The position numbers and the translations under genes are program-made. Below the pieces are notes generated by a model. That model saw nothing but the letters and a program-made list of their open reading frames with translations, had not been told where the DNA came from and did no database searches. Below are positions 63,959 through 64,000 of a DNA stretch of 64,000 bases, piece after piece. Origin of the DNA: Bacillota bacterium. Its GTDB lineage: Bacteria; Bacillota; Sulfobacillia; JAJZYS01; JAJYTV01. The first letter of the stretch is position 1. Every line of letters begins with the position of its first letter. The stretch is from positions 103,288-167,287 of the forward strand of contig JAJYSJ010000005.1 in NCBI GenBank assembly GCA_021793645.1, given 5' to 3'.

Positions 63959-64000
63959 GGGAGGCAGCAGAATAAGGAAGTCGTGGAATGGGGCGCTAGA
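63874..64000 (+). mobile_element. Probable left end of an IS21-type insertion sequence
   Basis: Starting at a TG at 63874 the MFS frame is replaced by a sequence with two copies of GARAACCATACCAGT 24 bases apart, a layout typical of the multiple terminal repeats of IS21-family elements. Downstream, from about 63972, an open frame reads NKEVVEWGAR, resembling the beginning of an IstA transposase, and runs off the window. The exact end and target duplication cannot be seen. Confidence 0.5.
63888..63926 (+). repeat. Two direct repeats in the insertion-sequence end
   Basis: Copies 63888-63902 and 63912-63926 differ at one of 15 bases. An 18-bp perfect palindrome (63948-63965) follows shortly after. 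Confidence 0.7.

Overview
The window is a GC-rich (roughly 60-65% by eye) bacterial chromosome segment, almost gap-free, with about 70 genes and two obviously different parts. The gene content and the regulatory RNAs point to an aerobic, respiring Gram-positive of the Bacillota or a close relative. The evidence is a glmS ribozyme, an M-box magnesium riboswitch, a CIRCE operator on groESL, a hemA-hemX-like-hemC-hemD-hemB order, a Rieske/cytochrome b/DUF1405 cluster as in Bacillus qcr-ypjA, a DedA protein and CsoR. Features unusual for that group are a System I (Ccm) cytochrome c maturation cluster and a tRNA for selenocysteine. I do not name a genus.

Layout. 1-2.6 kb: tail of a penicillin-acylase-like gene with an apparent frameshift, a small membrane protein and a truncated NarL-type regulator. 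2.6-8.5 kb: ErpA-type Fe-S protein, then a leftward operon for methylmalonyl-CoA mutase (two subunits), its GTPase MeaB, an acyl-CoA dehydrogenase, an SCP2 protein and DapB. 8.6-14.5 kb: phosphohexomutase, an M-box-controlled NRAMP-related transporter, a LysR/MFS divergent pair. 14.6-22.1 kb: leftward menG-hemA-hemX-hemC-hemD-hemB-ispH-ywiC heme/quinone/isoprenoid run. 22.6-33.8 kb: two paralogous peptidoglycan-binding-repeat proteins flank a UbiA prenyltransferase, an acetate transporter, a flavin reductase, NDH-2 and a three-gene succinate dehydrogenase. 33.9-40.5 kb: leftward TCA operon citZ-icd-mdh-mae-sucC-sucD. 40.6-48.4 kb: Ccm cluster, CsoR, and a Rieske/cytochrome bc complex. 48.6-56 kb: Mrp, DUF502, tRNA-Sec, TatC, MoeA, GroEL/ES, DedA, TatA. 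56-58.1 kb: glmS under its self-cleaving ribozyme.

From about 58.1 kb to the end the composition drops in GC and the content is accessory. A decayed IS1634-like transposase fragment is followed by two dipeptide-type ABC permeases without ATPase or binding protein. Next comes a compact lanthipeptide locus: a 45-aa precursor, a lyase-kinase protein, a separate zinc LanC cyclase, and an MFS exporter that is interrupted near 63.87 kb by what looks like the left end of an IS21-type element. The lyase-kinase and cyclase, normally one LanKC/LanL polypeptide, are here two overlapping genes. The precursor core has its two cysteines N-terminal to its serines and threonines. This split locus is the most likely undescribed system in the window.

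Together the core genes describe a respiratory chain (NDH-2, succinate dehydrogenase, a cytochrome b fused to a c-type domain, Rieske protein exported by Tat, cytochrome c maturation and heme synthesis) fed by a full oxidative TCA segment, propionyl/methylmalonyl-CoA entry and acetate uptake.
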